Below are positions 25,212 to 34,066 of a stretch of 64,000 nt of DNA, piece after piece; position 1 is the first letter of the stretch, and each line of letters opens with the position of its first letter. The notes beneath the pieces are model-generated. The model had not been told where the DNA came from and searched no databases. It saw only the letters and a program-made list of their open reading frames with translations. A program made the translations under genes and the position numbers. The stretch is from contig CAJUBX010000003.1 of assembly GCA_910585165.1 (NCBI GenBank), forward strand, positions 1 to 64,000, in the 5' to 3' direction. The stretch comes from an uncultured Oscillibacter sp. (lineage in GTDB: Bacteria > Bacillota > Clostridia > Oscillospirales > Oscillospiraceae).

Positions 25212-26048
25212 TTGACCCTGCTGTCTTCCGTTCTTCTGGGCGCCCTCCAGGGGGTGACCGAATTTCTGCCGGTGTCCAGCTCCGGACACCTGGCCATCGC
25301 GGAGCACCTGCTGAATATTTCCGGCGCGGCGGAGGTCCCTGTCTTTTTCGACGTGCTCCTCCACCTGGGCACCCTGTTTGCCGTTTTCGCCGCCTACTGG
25401 GAGGATATCCGGGACATGGTCCTGGAGTTCTTTTACGGCGTGAGCGACCTGGTCCATGGCTCCACCCCCGCCCGCGTGCCTCCCGCCCGGCGGATGATTC
25501 TGCTGATCATCGTGGGCACACTGCCCCTGTTTGCCGTGCTGTTTGTCAAGGATACCGTCGAGGCCCTGGGGGACAATATGTATTTCGTGGCCTGCGCCCT
25601 GCTTGTGACCGGCTGCCTCCTCTTTGCCAGCGACCACGTGCGCCGGGGACGGAAGACGGAGAAGTCCGCCACCATGCTGGACGCGCTGATGGTGGGCGTG
25701 GGCCAGGCCCTGGCCACCTGCCCGGGGCTCTCCCGCTCCGGCACCACCATCGCCGCGGGATGCTTCGTTGGCTTTGACCGGAAATTCGCCGTCCGCTACT
25801 CCTTCCTCATGTCCATCCCCGCCATTCTGGGGGCCAACATCCTCAGCCTCAAGGACGCGCTGGAGGGGGAGGTCCTCTGGGCGGAGGTGCCCGTCTACCT
25901 GGCGGGCGTGGCGGTCTCCGCCATCGTGGGCTACGTCTGCATCCGCCTTATCAGGCTGGTGGCGGACAAAGGAAAATTCGGCTTCTTCGCCTATTACTGC
26001 TGGCTGGCGGGCATCATCACCCTGGCCTTGATCTTCACGCAGAAGTAA
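25212..26048 (+). CDS. uppP: Undecaprenyl-diphosphate phosphatase
   Basis: A 278-residue integral membrane phosphatase (BacA/UppP) that recycles the C55 lipid carrier for wall and surface-polymer synthesis. The two signature motifs are QGVTEFLPVSSSGHL near the N terminus and CPGLSRSGTTIAAG near residue 180. A GTG at 25203 gives three more residues, but AGGAG at 25197-25201 is only one base from it; the TTG at 25212 has a 10-base gap and aligns with the usual N terminus of the family (MxLLxxxxLG). Either start is possible. It precedes ftsK by 22 bases in an operon. Confidence 0.93.
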   Translation: MTLLSSVLLGALQGVTEFLPVSSSGHLAIAEHLLNISGAAEVPVFFDVLLHLGTLFAVFAAYWEDIRDMVLEFFYGVSDLVHGSTPARVPPARRMILLIIVGTLPLFAVLFVKDTVEALGDNMYFVACALLVTGCLLFASDHVRRGRKTEKSATMLDALMVGVGQALATCPGLSRSGTTIAAGCFVGFDRKFAVRYSFLMSIPAILGANILSLKDALEGEVLWAEVPVYLAGVAVSAIVGYVCIRLIRLVADKGKFGFFAYYCWLAGIITLALIFTQK

Positions 26049-26070
26049 CCCAAAACGGAGGTACATAACC

Positions 26071-28680
26071 GTGGCTTCCACATCACCAAAGAAACCCGCC
26101 GCCAAAAAGTCCGGCGGCAAACCCTCGAAAAAGCCCCCTCAGAAGCAGCCCGTCCGCCGGGAGGTCGCCGGAGGCGTGCTGCTGGTGCTGGCGCTGTGCG
26201 TGTTTGTCGGCTACTTCGGCGTCAACGCCCTGTTTCTGGACTTTTTCGCGGTGCTCTTAAAGGGCCTGTTCGGCTACGGCTACTGGCTGGCGGGGCCTTC
26301 CCTGGCGCTGGCGGGGCTCATCCTGCTGTTCCACCGGGGGCGGCCCGTCCAGCTGCGGACCGCCTGCGCCCTGCTGCTGCCGCCGATGTTCGGAACCCTG
26401 GCCCACCTGGTCCTCTGCAAGAAGACCTACGAGCCCTCCTTCTTTAAAATGCTGGGAGCCATCTGGGCCGACGGCGCGGCCCTGGAGTCCGGCGGGGCCG
26501 TCTCCGGCGTGCTGGCCAACGCCTCCGCCGCCGTGTTTTCCACCCTGGCGTCGGTGATTTTGTTCACGGCGCTGTTTATGGCGCTGCTGTTTGTTGCACT
26601 GCGGCTGACCCTGGCGGCCTTCGCCCAGTGGCGGCAGGCGCGGCCCCAGTATGAGGAGCAGCCCGAACCCGCCATCCGCGTGACCCCCCTGGACCCGCCC
26701 AAACGCCGTCCCTCCGCCGGTCCCAAGCCCCAGATTGACATCCCCCTGGACGGCGAGGAGCGTGCCCCGAAGCCCCAGAAGTCCGGGAAGTTCACCGGCT
26801 TCTTCCGCCATAAGGCCGACGCCCAGCCTACCCCGGATCAGGTGCTCCAGGCTCCTCCTGTCCCGGAGCCGGAGCCCCCCCAGCCGGAGCGGCCCCGGGC
26901 GGCCATTCCTGTGCCGCCGCCTGCGCCGGTGCCGGAGCCTGTTCCCGCCCCTCCGGCGGCGCCGGAATCCCCGGTCTCTTCGCCGGAACCCCCCGCCCCG
27001 GTTCCGGAGCCCGTCTTCCCGGAGCCCGCCGCGCCGGAGCCTCCCCAACCGGAAAAGACCCTGCCCACGGCGGAGGCCTTTACCCGCAGCGGCAAGGCCG
27101 AAACCGCCCGGGAGGTGGCGGCTCAGACCGCCGCCGTGGCCGCGGAGATCGAGGAAAAGCTGGCCTCCGAGGACGGCTCCTATCTGTATCCCCCGGTGGA
27201 CCTTCTGCGGCTGAACCAGGGGGAAAACCATGTGGAAGCCGGGGCGGAGCTTCGCAACAACTCTCGCCGCCTGGCGGAGACCCTGACCAGCTTCGGCGTG
27301 GACGCTGCCCCCGGCGACGTGATCCACGGCCCCTCCGTCACCCGGTATGAGTTCATCCTGGAGCAGGGGGTGAAGCTCTCCAAAATCACGAACCTCGCCG
27401 ACGACATCGCCCTGGCCCTGGGGGCCACCGGCGTACGCATCGCCCCCATTCCCGACAAAATCTCCGTGGTGGGCATCGAGGTGCCCAACAAGCAGGTGAC
27501 GCCCGTGCTGATCCGGGACGTGATTGAGTCCCGGGACTTCGCCGGACACAGGTCCCAGGTTGCCTTCGCCCTGGGGCGGGACATCGGCGGGCGGAACGTC
27601 ATTGGGGACATCGGCACCCTGCCCCATGTCCTCATCGCGGGCACCACCGGTTCCGGCAAGTCCGTGTGCACCAACTCCCTTATCATCAGCCTGCTCTACA
27701 AGTCCACGCCGGAGGACGTGCGCTTTATCATGGTGGACCCCAAGATGGTGGAGCTGGCTCCCTACAACGGCATCCCCCACCTGCTGATTCCCGTGGTGAC
27801 GGACCCGAAGAAGGCCGCCGGGGCCCTCCAGTGGGCGGTGTTCGAGATGATGAAGCGCTACAAGACCTTCTCGGAAAACGGTGTGAAGAAGCTGGAGGAG
27901 TTCAACCGCCTGGCAAGGACAAAGGAGGGCCTGGCTCCCCTGCCAAGCGTGGTGGTGGTCATCGACGAGCTGGCGGATTTGATGCTGGTGGCCGCCAAGG
28001 AGGTGGAGGAATCCATCTGCCGGGTGGCCCAGATGGGCCGCGCCGCCGGGATGCACCTGGTCATCGCCACCCAGCGGCCCTCCGCCGACGTGATCACCGG
28101 CCTCATGAAGGCCAACATCCCCAGCCGCATCGCCTTCGCCGTGGCCTCCTCCATGGAGTCCCGCATCATTCTGGACAACGGCGGCGCGGAAAAGCTGGTG
28201 GGCCGGGGCGACATGCTCTACGCCCCCCTGGGAGCCGGGAAGCCCACCCGGGTCCAGGGCTGCTTCATCACCCCGGAGGAGATCGACCGGGTGGTGTCCT
28301 TCGTCAAGCAGACCGGCGAGGCCCAGTATGACGACGACGTCATCGCCAAAATCGAAGAATCCGTCCAGGAGAAGGGCGCCAAGGCCGGGAAGCCCTCCGC
28401 CGAGCCGGAGGAGCAGGAGTGCGACGAGCTCCTCCCCGCCGCCGTGGAGGTCATCCTGGAGACGGGGCAGGCGTCCACGTCCATGCTCCAGCGGCGGCTG
28501 AAGCTGGGGTACTCCCGGGCCGCGCGCCTTGTGGACCAGCTGGAGGAGCGGGGCTACGTGGGCCCCTTCGAGGGATCCAAGCCCCGGCAGCTGCTCATCA
28601 CCAAGGAGAAGTGGCAGGAGATGAAGATGGGCGGCGCAGACGCGGCGGAGCCGCCTCCAACGGACTTTGAGGACGCGTGA
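26071..28680 (+). CDS. ftsK: DNA translocase FtsK/SpoIIIE
   Basis: An 869-residue septal DNA pump. A basic N terminus is followed by four membrane helices (about residues 35-195), a long Pro/Glu-rich linker (about 210-345), an alpha/beta motor with Walker A GTTGSGKSV near residue 529, Walker B VVVVIDELADLM and RAAGMHLVIATQRPS, and a C-terminal winged-helix gamma domain (STSMLQRRLKLGYSRAARLV). It moves chromosomal DNA through closing septa and, in sporeformers, into the forespore. The start is GTG at 26071 with GGAGG nine bases upstream. The linker is proline-rich and of low complexity. Confidence 0.93.
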   Translation: MASTSPKKPAAKKSGGKPSKKPPQKQPVRREVAGGVLLVLALCVFVGYFGVNALFLDFFAVLLKGLFGYGYWLAGPSLALAGLILLFHRGRPVQLRTACALLLPPMFGTLAHLVLCKKTYEPSFFKMLGAIWADGAALESGGAVSGVLANASAAVFSTLASVILFTALFMALLFVALRLTLAAFAQWRQARPQYEEQPEPAIRVTPLDPPKRRPSAGPKPQIDIPLDGEERAPKPQKSGKFTGFFRHKADAQPTPDQVLQAPPVPEPEPPQPERPRAAIPVPPPAPVPEPVPAPPAAPESPVSSPEPPAPVPEPVFPEPAAPEPPQPEKTLPTAEAFTRSGKAETAREVAAQTAAVAAEIEEKLASEDGSYLYPPVDLLRLNQGENHVEAGAELRNNSRRLAETLTSFGVDAAPGDVIHGPSVTRYEFILEQGVKLSKITNLADDIALALGATGVRIAPIPDKISVVGIEVPNKQVTPVLIRDVIESRDFAGHRSQVAFALGRDIGGRNVIGDIGTLPHVLIAGTTGSGKSVCTNSLIISLLYKSTPEDVRFIMVDPKMVELAPYNGIPHLLIPVVTDPKKAAGALQWAVFEMMKRYKTFSENGVKKLEEFNRLARTKEGLAPLPSVVVVIDELADLMLVAAKEVEESICRVAQMGRAAGMHLVIATQRPSADVITGLMKANIPSRIAFAVASSMESRIILDNGGAEKLVGRGDMLYAPLGAGKPTRVQGCFITPEEIDRVVSFVKQTGEAQYDDDVIAKIEESVQEKGAKAGKPSAEPEEQECDELLPAAVEVILETGQASTSMLQRRLKLGYSRAARLVDQLEERGYVGPFEGSKPRQLLITKEKWQEMKMGGADAAEPPPTDFEDA

Positions 28681-28691
28681 AAACAACAAGC

Positions 28692-28726
28692 GCCGGAGAG
28701 GGGAAATCCCCCTCTCCGGCGTTTTG
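28692..28726 (+). terminator. Terminator after ftsK
   Basis: A 13-base-pair stem (28692-28704 with 28710-28722) followed by TTTT; it also faces the convergent HMA-like gene. Confidence 0.85.
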
Positions 28727-28753
28727 CCGTCTTTCCGGCCGGGCCTGAAAGCC

Positions 28754-28972
28754 TCAGTCCCCGCTTTTGAGCTGGTAGCCCAGCTCCTGGACCTTCTGGC
28801 GAATCTGCTCCTGCCGCACGCCGGTGGAATCATAGTCCACCGCCACGCAGCCCCCGCTGCTGAGGCTGACGGAGGTCACGCCGGGCAGCATGTCCAGCCC
28901 CTGCTTCAAGAGCTTCTCGTCGTGCTTGTCCCCCGGGTTCTCCAGGGAAAAATAGGTGCTCAAATGGGCCAT
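28754..28972 (-). CDS. Small HMA-fold-like protein without the CxxC metal motif
   Basis: A 72-residue protein with the strand-helix-strand-strand-helix-strand order of heavy-metal-associated domains: YFSLENPG, a helix KLLKQGLDMLPGVTSVSL, GGCVAVDYD, and a last helix RQEQIRQKVQELGYQL. The first loop, where CxxC normally binds copper, reads ENPGDKHDEK, so metal binding by the usual site is unlikely. The ATG at 28972 has AAGGAG eight bases upstream. It is a single gene between ftsK and the DivIVA-like gene; function unknown. Confidence 0.6.
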   Translation of the reverse strand: MAHLSTYFSLENPGDKHDEKLLKQGLDMLPGVTSVSLSSGGCVAVDYDSTGVRQEQIRQKVQELGYQLKSGD

Positions 28973-29037
28973 GGGAATCGCTCCTTCCAAACGTTTGCAG
29001 TAGCTTTCCCCAGCCGCGTTTTTTCATTCTGCGGCGC

Positions 29038-29661
29038 TCAGCCCTTTTCCTCCGGCTTCTTCTCCAGCCGGGCGGCCAGCTCCTCCAGCTCCGCCCCCGT
29101 CTGGTCCAGGGCCCGGGGCAGCTGGCTGAGAGTCACCTCTATTTTCCGAAGCTCGCTGTTCACATGCCCGGCGGCGGCCTCAAAACCGCTCATCAGCCGC
29201 TGGTAGCGGCTGCGAAACTCCTCCAGGGTCCGGCGGGTCTGGACGGCGGCCTCAGCCTCCAAATCGTCGGCCCGCTTCCGGGCCTCGCACTCGATAGCCC
29301 CCAGCCGCTCCCGGAACTGGGCGTAGGCCTCCGCGTCGGGCTTCAGCGCGTCCCGCTCGGCGGCCAGGAGGGCCGCGTCCTTCTCCAGGGCCCGCAGAGG
29401 CTCCAGGTCCGCCCGGGCGGCGGCCTCCTCCTCCAGCTTTTCCTGAAGGGCGTCCCGCTGGGCGGCCAGCTCCTCCACTTGGGCCCGAAGGCGTTCCAGC
29501 TCCTCCTCCCGCTCCTCCGCCTGCTTGCGCAGGGCTTCGTTGGCCGCCTCCAGCTCCCGCTGCGCGGCGGCGGCCTTTTCCGAGGACTGCTCCAGATACC
29601 GGACCACGTCCTGCTTGTCGAACCCGCCGAAGGCCACGCTCTTAAAGGAATAATTCTCCAT
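29038..29661 (-). CDS. DivIVA-like coiled-coil protein
   Basis: A 207-residue protein that starts with VAFGGFDKQDVVRYLEQ, the short membrane-targeting and folding motif of DivIVA/GpsB relatives, followed by a nearly unbroken coiled coil rich in Ala, Glu, Arg and Leu (about residues 20-195). Proteins of this type mark poles or division sites and recruit partners. The ATG at 29661 has GAGAGGAAA upstream. It is probably transcribed alone or with the HMA-like gene 65 bases downstream. Confidence 0.75.
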   Translation of the reverse strand: MENYSFKSVAFGGFDKQDVVRYLEQSSEKAAAAQRELEAANEALRKQAEEREEELERLRAQVEELAAQRDALQEKLEEEAAARADLEPLRALEKDAALLAAERDALKPDAEAYAQFRERLGAIECEARKRADDLEAEAAVQTRRTLEEFRSRYQRLMSGFEAAAGHVNSELRKIEVTLSQLPRALDQTGAELEELAARLEKKPEEKG

Positions 29662-29783
29662 AAGGCACCGTTTCCTCTCTTGATTTCCCTTTGATTCTAC
29701 CATAGGCGGCCGAAACTTACAAGGGCCAATCTGATACGGCAAAAATCCCGGGCCCGTCTTCTCAGAGCTCTGACCAGTGGTTC

Positions 29784-31952
29784 CTAAGCCTCATACCACC
29801 GGATTTCCCCCGGGGCCAGCTCCAGGGGAAAGCTGGACCCGTCCCCCCGGAAGACCGTGGTTTCCTGGGGCTCGAAGGTGTTGTTTATCACGCAGAAGCG
29901 CCCGCTCTCCGCATAGGCGTGGACCTCCGTCCGGCAGTTGGAGGAAAACCACGTTTTGAGGCAGTCCTCCCCGTGGGAGGCCCACAAAATGGCCCGGTGG
30001 AGCAGGCGGCAGTTCTCAAAGGAATAGGGCAGTCCGGAGATATACACCCCCCGGCCGGAGCCGAAGGCGTTCACCGCCAGCTGGACCTCCCTCTCCCGCT
30101 GGACCAGCACCTCCGCCCCCTCCAGGGCGTAGATGCCTTTCTGGCCCTCGCCGAAGTTCACGGGGCCCTCTGCATCCGCCAGGATAAAGTGCTCCGGGTG
30201 CTCCTCCCAGTTGTACTTGTCGAAGCCCAGGGTGAAGCCCGTCTCCTTTTCCACCCCCAGCACCGGGGCCATCTGGAGAAACCGGCCCTGGTACTGGTGG
30301 CCGGAGGGCTCTCCCACGCCGATAAAGCCGCCGCCGTTCCAGACGAAGCGCTTTAAGGCAGAGGAGACCTCCGCCGTCTCCCACACAGCCCCGCCGGTGT
30401 GGGCCGTGTCCCCGCCGCCGATGTTCAGCACCACATCCACGCCGTCCAGGGCATGGGGGTCCGCCTTCAAATCGTCAAAGCTCAAAAACCGCACGTCAAA
30501 GGGCGCGCCGGACAGGGCTTCGATCACCCCGGCGTAGGAGTAGTTCTGCTTTTGATACAGGGCGTGGTGCACCATGTGGCAGCCCCAGGACCGGGCCCGG
30601 CCCCAGCAGTTCAGCACCGCCGCCGTTTTGACGCAGCAGGGCCTGGCCCCGCCGATGCGGCTGTAAAGCTCCCGGAACTCCCTGCAAACGGATTCCACAT
30701 ACTCGATAAACTCCGGGAAGGCCCAGGCCAGCTTCAAGTACCCGCCGTAGCCGATGCGGTCGATGGGCTTGCGCAAAATGGCCCGCCGGGCGGTGATCCA
30801 GTTCTCCCGGGCCTCCTTTACCGGGTCCCCGCCCTGGTGGAAGGTGTCCGGGAAAAAATAGGGCAGAAAGCGCCCCTCCGTGTACCGGACGCCGGGGATG
30901 TCGGCGAGGAGGCGCAGGGTGGACCCGTTTCCAACGCTGCCCACCACCGCGTCCAGGCCGATGGATTTGAACTCCTCCAGATAGGGCTCCGTTCCGATCC
31001 AGTGGTCCCCCAGAAACATCATGGCTTCCCTGCCCAGCTCGTGGGTCAGGTCCACCATCTCTTTCGCCAGGGCCGCCACCTCCCGGCGCTGGAAAGCGCA
31101 GAAGTCCTTGAACTCCCTGGAGGGAACCCGGTACTGGTTGTTGTAATACCCCTGGTCGATGATGAACTCCGGCCGGAATTTGTATCCCGCCTCCCGTTCA
31201 AACCGCTCCAGAATGTAAGGGGATACGGAGGCGGAGTAGCCGTACCAGTCCACGTACTTCTCCCGCCTGAGCTCGTCGAAAATCAGGGTGAACTGGTGGA
31301 AAAACGTGGTGTAGCGGATTACGTCCACATAGGGGTGCTCCTCAATAAACCTCCGCAGCCGATCCATGGTGAACTTCCTCGTCTTGGGCTGGCGCACGTC
31401 GAAGGTAATCTGGTGCTCGAAGTCCTTCCAGCCGTTGGTGACGGCGTTGTACATGTGGACCGGGTCCCAGATGAGATAGGCCAGGAAGCTGACGGTATAG
31501 TCGTGGAAGGGCTCCGGCGCGGGAACAACCACCGCGCCGCTCCCGGCGTCATAGTCCCAGTTCTCCGGGGCCAGGGGCCGGCCCGCGGTCCGGTCCATGA
31601 CCTCCCACCAGCGCTTGACGTCGTCCCTGGTATTGACCTCCAGAAGCTCGGTGCTGACGCCCTTTAAAAGCGGGATGGACAGCGGCCCATCCGCCGCCGT
31701 GTGAAAGGCCGTCATGATATAGCATTGCTGCACCTCGTCGGGATTGGCCCTGGCCCAGGCGTTGTCCTTCCGGGTGGTGTAGTAGGTGGCGTAGACCTTG
31801 GCCCCCACGGATTTCAATTCCTCCGGGTAGTCCGTGCCGTCGCAGTCCCGGATGGCGTCGGCTCCCCACCGCTCCAGCAGGGCTAGGGTCTCCGGGACCA
31901 CGTCCACGTCGGTGGGGATCGTCACGCGGCCCTTGTTTTGTAAATCTGTCAT
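29784..31952 (-). CDS. gnpA: 1,3-beta-galactosyl-N-acetylhexosamine phosphorylase (GH112)
   Basis: A 722-residue cytosolic phosphorylase that splits lacto-N-biose or galacto-N-biose with phosphate to galactose-1-phosphate and the N-acetylhexosamine, releasing sugars from milk oligosaccharides and mucin. The start KGRVTIPTDVDVVPET and the central MMFLGDHWIGTEPYLEEF are family signatures; Asp316 in GDHWIG corresponds by inspection to the catalytic acid of the bifidobacterial enzyme. A beta-sandwich domain ends the protein. ATG with GAGGAGT six bases upstream. It is the last gene of a five-gene operon with a sugar ABC transporter, so import of the disaccharide and cleavage are linked. Confidence 0.93.
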   Translation of the reverse strand: MTDLQNKGRVTIPTDVDVVPETLALLERWGADAIRDCDGTDYPEELKSVGAKVYATYYTTRKDNAWARANPDEVQQCYIMTAFHTAADGPLSIPLLKGVSTELLEVNTRDDVKRWWEVMDRTAGRPLAPENWDYDAGSGAVVVPAPEPFHDYTVSFLAYLIWDPVHMYNAVTNGWKDFEHQITFDVRQPKTRKFTMDRLRRFIEEHPYVDVIRYTTFFHQFTLIFDELRREKYVDWYGYSASVSPYILERFEREAGYKFRPEFIIDQGYYNNQYRVPSREFKDFCAFQRREVAALAKEMVDLTHELGREAMMFLGDHWIGTEPYLEEFKSIGLDAVVGSVGNGSTLRLLADIPGVRYTEGRFLPYFFPDTFHQGGDPVKEARENWITARRAILRKPIDRIGYGGYLKLAWAFPEFIEYVESVCREFRELYSRIGGARPCCVKTAAVLNCWGRARSWGCHMVHHALYQKQNYSYAGVIEALSGAPFDVRFLSFDDLKADPHALDGVDVVLNIGGGDTAHTGGAVWETAEVSSALKRFVWNGGGFIGVGEPSGHQYQGRFLQMAPVLGVEKETGFTLGFDKYNWEEHPEHFILADAEGPVNFGEGQKGIYALEGAEVLVQREREVQLAVNAFGSGRGVYISGLPYSFENCRLLHRAILWASHGEDCLKTWFSSNCRTEVHAYAESGRFCVINNTFEPQETTVFRGDGSSFPLELAPGEIRWYEA

Positions 31953-31962
31953 GCGTCACTCC

Positions 31963-32169
31963 TCAGAGGCCGGAGCCTTTGTCCCCTTCAAAGGGCTTGT
32001 TGTAAACCATCAGCGCCGCCAGCAGCAGCACCACGCCCAGAACCATCAGTCCCAGCCCCTTCATCTGCCCGGTGAGGGTCCAGCCGAAGATCACCAGGGC
32101 CAGTCCCGCGAAGAAGAATCCCGCGATGAACAGCGCCCGGAGGCCGGTATGCTCTTTCCAAAACTTCAT
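31963..32169 (-). CDS. Small two-helix membrane protein of the GH112 operon (DUF6903-like)
   Basis: A 68-residue protein with two hydrophobic segments (about residues 12-32 and 37-57) joined by a short LTGQMKG turn and a charged C-terminal tail. Small proteins of this size and shape occur next to ABC permeases and GH112 phosphorylases in other Clostridia, for which the name DUF6903 is recalled but not verified here. It starts nine bases after the permease stop and ends ten bases before gnpA. It may be an accessory of the transporter; no direct evidence. Confidence 0.6.
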   Translation of the reverse strand: MKFWKEHTGLRALFIAGFFFAGLALVIFGWTLTGQMKGLGLMVLGVVLLLAALMVYNKPFEGDKGSGL

Positions 32170-32178
32170 AGCTTCACC

Positions 32179-33069
32179 TTATCCCTTCAGTCCGCCCACG
32201 GTCATGCCCTGGGTCAGCTTCTTCTGCACGCACATGTAAAGAATCAGCGTGGGCAGCATCACCAGCACAAGGCCCGCGTACAAAATGCCGTACTGAGCGG
32301 AGGACTGCTGGGCCTGCATCAGGTTCAAAAGGCCCACGGGCAGGGTTTTCTGCCCGGTGGCGCTGCTCATCAGCGTCATGGAGATGATGTACTCGTTCCA
32401 GAAGGAGAGAAAGTTAAAGAGGATGATGGTGATGATGGAGGGCTGGGCCATGGGGAAGATGATCCGGATCATGGCCTGTCCGTAGCCCGCGCCGTCTATG
32501 TAGGCGGCCTCCTCGAAGTCGTGGGGCAGCGTTGCGAAGTAGCCGGAGAGCAGGTAGATGGTGAAGGGCAGGGCCGTGGAGGCGTACACCACCGCCAGCA
32601 CCGCCAGGTTGTTCAGCAAAAAGCCGCTCCCCATGAGGTTTTTCAGCCACGCGTCGCCATCCCGGAGCATCAGGAAGATGGGCACCACAATGTAATTCAC
32701 GTTGATGAACAGGCCCGCCATGAAGCAGGTGTTCAAAAAGCGGCTTCCCCGGAACCGGAACCGGGCCAGGCAGTAAGCTGCGGGCAGGGCAATCACCAGC
32801 AGCAGCACCAGGGACAGCGCCGTCACCAAGACGGAATTGAGCATGTAGCTGCCCATGCTGGCGGCGTTCCAGGCGTCCACGAAATTCTGCCAGTAGAGAG
32901 AGGCAGGCAGGGTCCAGGGGTTGCCGTAAAACTCGCTGTTCTGCTTGACGGAGGCCAGGAACACCCAGGCCACCGGCACGATGATGACCACCGCCAGGGT
33001 GATCAGCACCACATAGATGAAAATTTTGTACAGCGCCTCGCCGGAGAGGCCCTTTTTCGTTTTCGTCAT
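32179..33069 (-). CDS. Carbohydrate ABC transporter permease, MalG/AmyC type
   Basis: A 296-residue protein with six membrane helices and the EAA loop EEAAYIDGAGYGQAMIRIIFP that docks the ATPase. It is the second permease of a CUT1 importer. The ATG at 33069 has AGGGGG seven bases upstream, better spaced than the GTG six bases earlier. The genes for the binding protein and first permease are directly upstream; no ATPase is encoded, so a shared MsmK-like ATPase must act from elsewhere. Confidence 0.9.
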   Translation of the reverse strand: MTKTKKGLSGEALYKIFIYVVLITLAVVIIVPVAWVFLASVKQNSEFYGNPWTLPASLYWQNFVDAWNAASMGSYMLNSVLVTALSLVLLLVIALPAAYCLARFRFRGSRFLNTCFMAGLFINVNYIVVPIFLMLRDGDAWLKNLMGSGFLLNNLAVLAVVYASTALPFTIYLLSGYFATLPHDFEEAAYIDGAGYGQAMIRIIFPMAQPSIITIILFNFLSFWNEYIISMTLMSSATGQKTLPVGLLNLMQAQQSSAQYGILYAGLVLVMLPTLILYMCVQKKLTQGMTVGGLKG

Positions 33070-33081
33070 ACCCACGCCCCC

Positions 33082-33957
33082 TTACATCTCCAGGACTTCC
33101 CGCTTTGTCACCCAGTTCACCAGGGCCGACAGCAGGAAGGAGAACAAAAAGATCACCACGCCCGCCGCCATGGAATAGCCGTAGAGCCCCGCGTCCTTCT
33201 GGGCGTACATGAAGCTCAGGCCCACGTCGGCCATGCCCTTGGCCACCATGGCCTTGACGAAGAGGAAGGCCATGTTGATGGTGGAGATGATGAAGAAGGT
33301 CAGCGTGGTGCGGATATTCGTCCAGATCAGGGGCAGGGTCAGCTGGAAAAACTGGGTCAGCCGCCCCGCGCCGTCCAGGCCCGCGCTTTCATAGAGGCTC
33401 TGGGGCACGGCGGACATGGAGGCCATGTACATGACCATGTAATAGCCGATGGCCTGCCAGACCATGGCGATGATGACGCTGACAATGACCATGGGCTGGT
33501 CCTTCCAAAGGACCATGACGGTCTCCCCCTTGAAGAAGGAGAGGATGCTGTTCAGCATGCCGTTTTCCGGCTTGTAGATGGCGGAAAAAATGCCGGCGAT
33601 GACCACCACGGAGAGGATGTTGGGAATGTAAAAGACGATGCGGAAGAAATTCTGCCCCCGGATTTTTTCCCGGGTCAAAATGGCCGCGAAGACGATGGCG
33701 AAGAAAAAGGTGATGATGGTCACGGTAACAATCAGCAAAATGGTATTCTGCATGTCGGTGATGAACTTCGTGTCGTTCGCCAGCGCCCGGAAGTTGGCCA
33801 TGCCGGCGAAGGTCTCCGCAGGAGAGTAGGCCCCCCGCTCAAAGAGGGACATGCGGAAAACGTTCAGGGTGGGGAGGATCATGAAGACGAAATAGAGGAT
33901 TGCCGCCGGGGCGACGCACAGCGCCAGAAAGCGCCCCCGGCTCTTGCTGCTGCGCAT
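33082..33957 (-). CDS. Carbohydrate ABC transporter permease, MalF/UgpA type
   Basis: A 291-residue protein with six membrane helices and the EAA-type loop LYESAGLDGAGRLTQFFQLTLP. It forms the import channel with the MalG-type partner 12 bases downstream. ATG with AAAGGAGTG nine bases upstream. A stem-loop separates it from the binding-protein gene, which may keep expression of the binding protein higher than that of the channel. Confidence 0.9.
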   Translation of the reverse strand: MRSSKSRGRFLALCVAPAAILYFVFMILPTLNVFRMSLFERGAYSPAETFAGMANFRALANDTKFITDMQNTILLIVTVTIITFFFAIVFAAILTREKIRGQNFFRIVFYIPNILSVVVIAGIFSAIYKPENGMLNSILSFFKGETVMVLWKDQPMVIVSVIIAMVWQAIGYYMVMYMASMSAVPQSLYESAGLDGAGRLTQFFQLTLPLIWTNIRTTLTFFIISTINMAFLFVKAMVAKGMADVGLSFMYAQKDAGLYGYSMAAGVVIFLFSFLLSALVNWVTKREVLEM

Positions 33958-33998
33958 GGGAAATTCACTCCTTTCAAAAAGCCGCAGAAGATAGATAA

Positions 33999-34030
33999 GG
34001 CGGCGGCGAGCAGAAATACTCGCCGCCGCC
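33999..34030 (-). terminator. Intercistronic stem-loop between binding-protein and permease genes
   Basis: A 12-base-pair GC-rich stem (33999-34010 with 34019-34030) and an 8-base loop, with no T-run on the minus strand. This placement is known from maltose-type operons, where the hairpin stabilises upstream mRNA or ends some transcripts. Confidence 0.55.
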
Positions 34031-34066
34031 CACGGATTACGGACTATGCGGTTTTTGACAGGACGC

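Noticed and set aside
23889..26120. A 743-codon minus-strand frame opposite ygfK and uppP
   Set aside because: Same GC artefact; both + strand genes carry intact catalytic motifs.
26850..27060. Pro/Glu repeats in ftsK as an insertion or repeat element
   Set aside because: In-frame, low-complexity linker at the usual position between membrane and motor domains of FtsK proteins.
26257..28833. An 858-codon minus-strand frame opposite ftsK
   Set aside because: Arg/Gly/His-rich antisense translation, no domain, and ftsK is certain.
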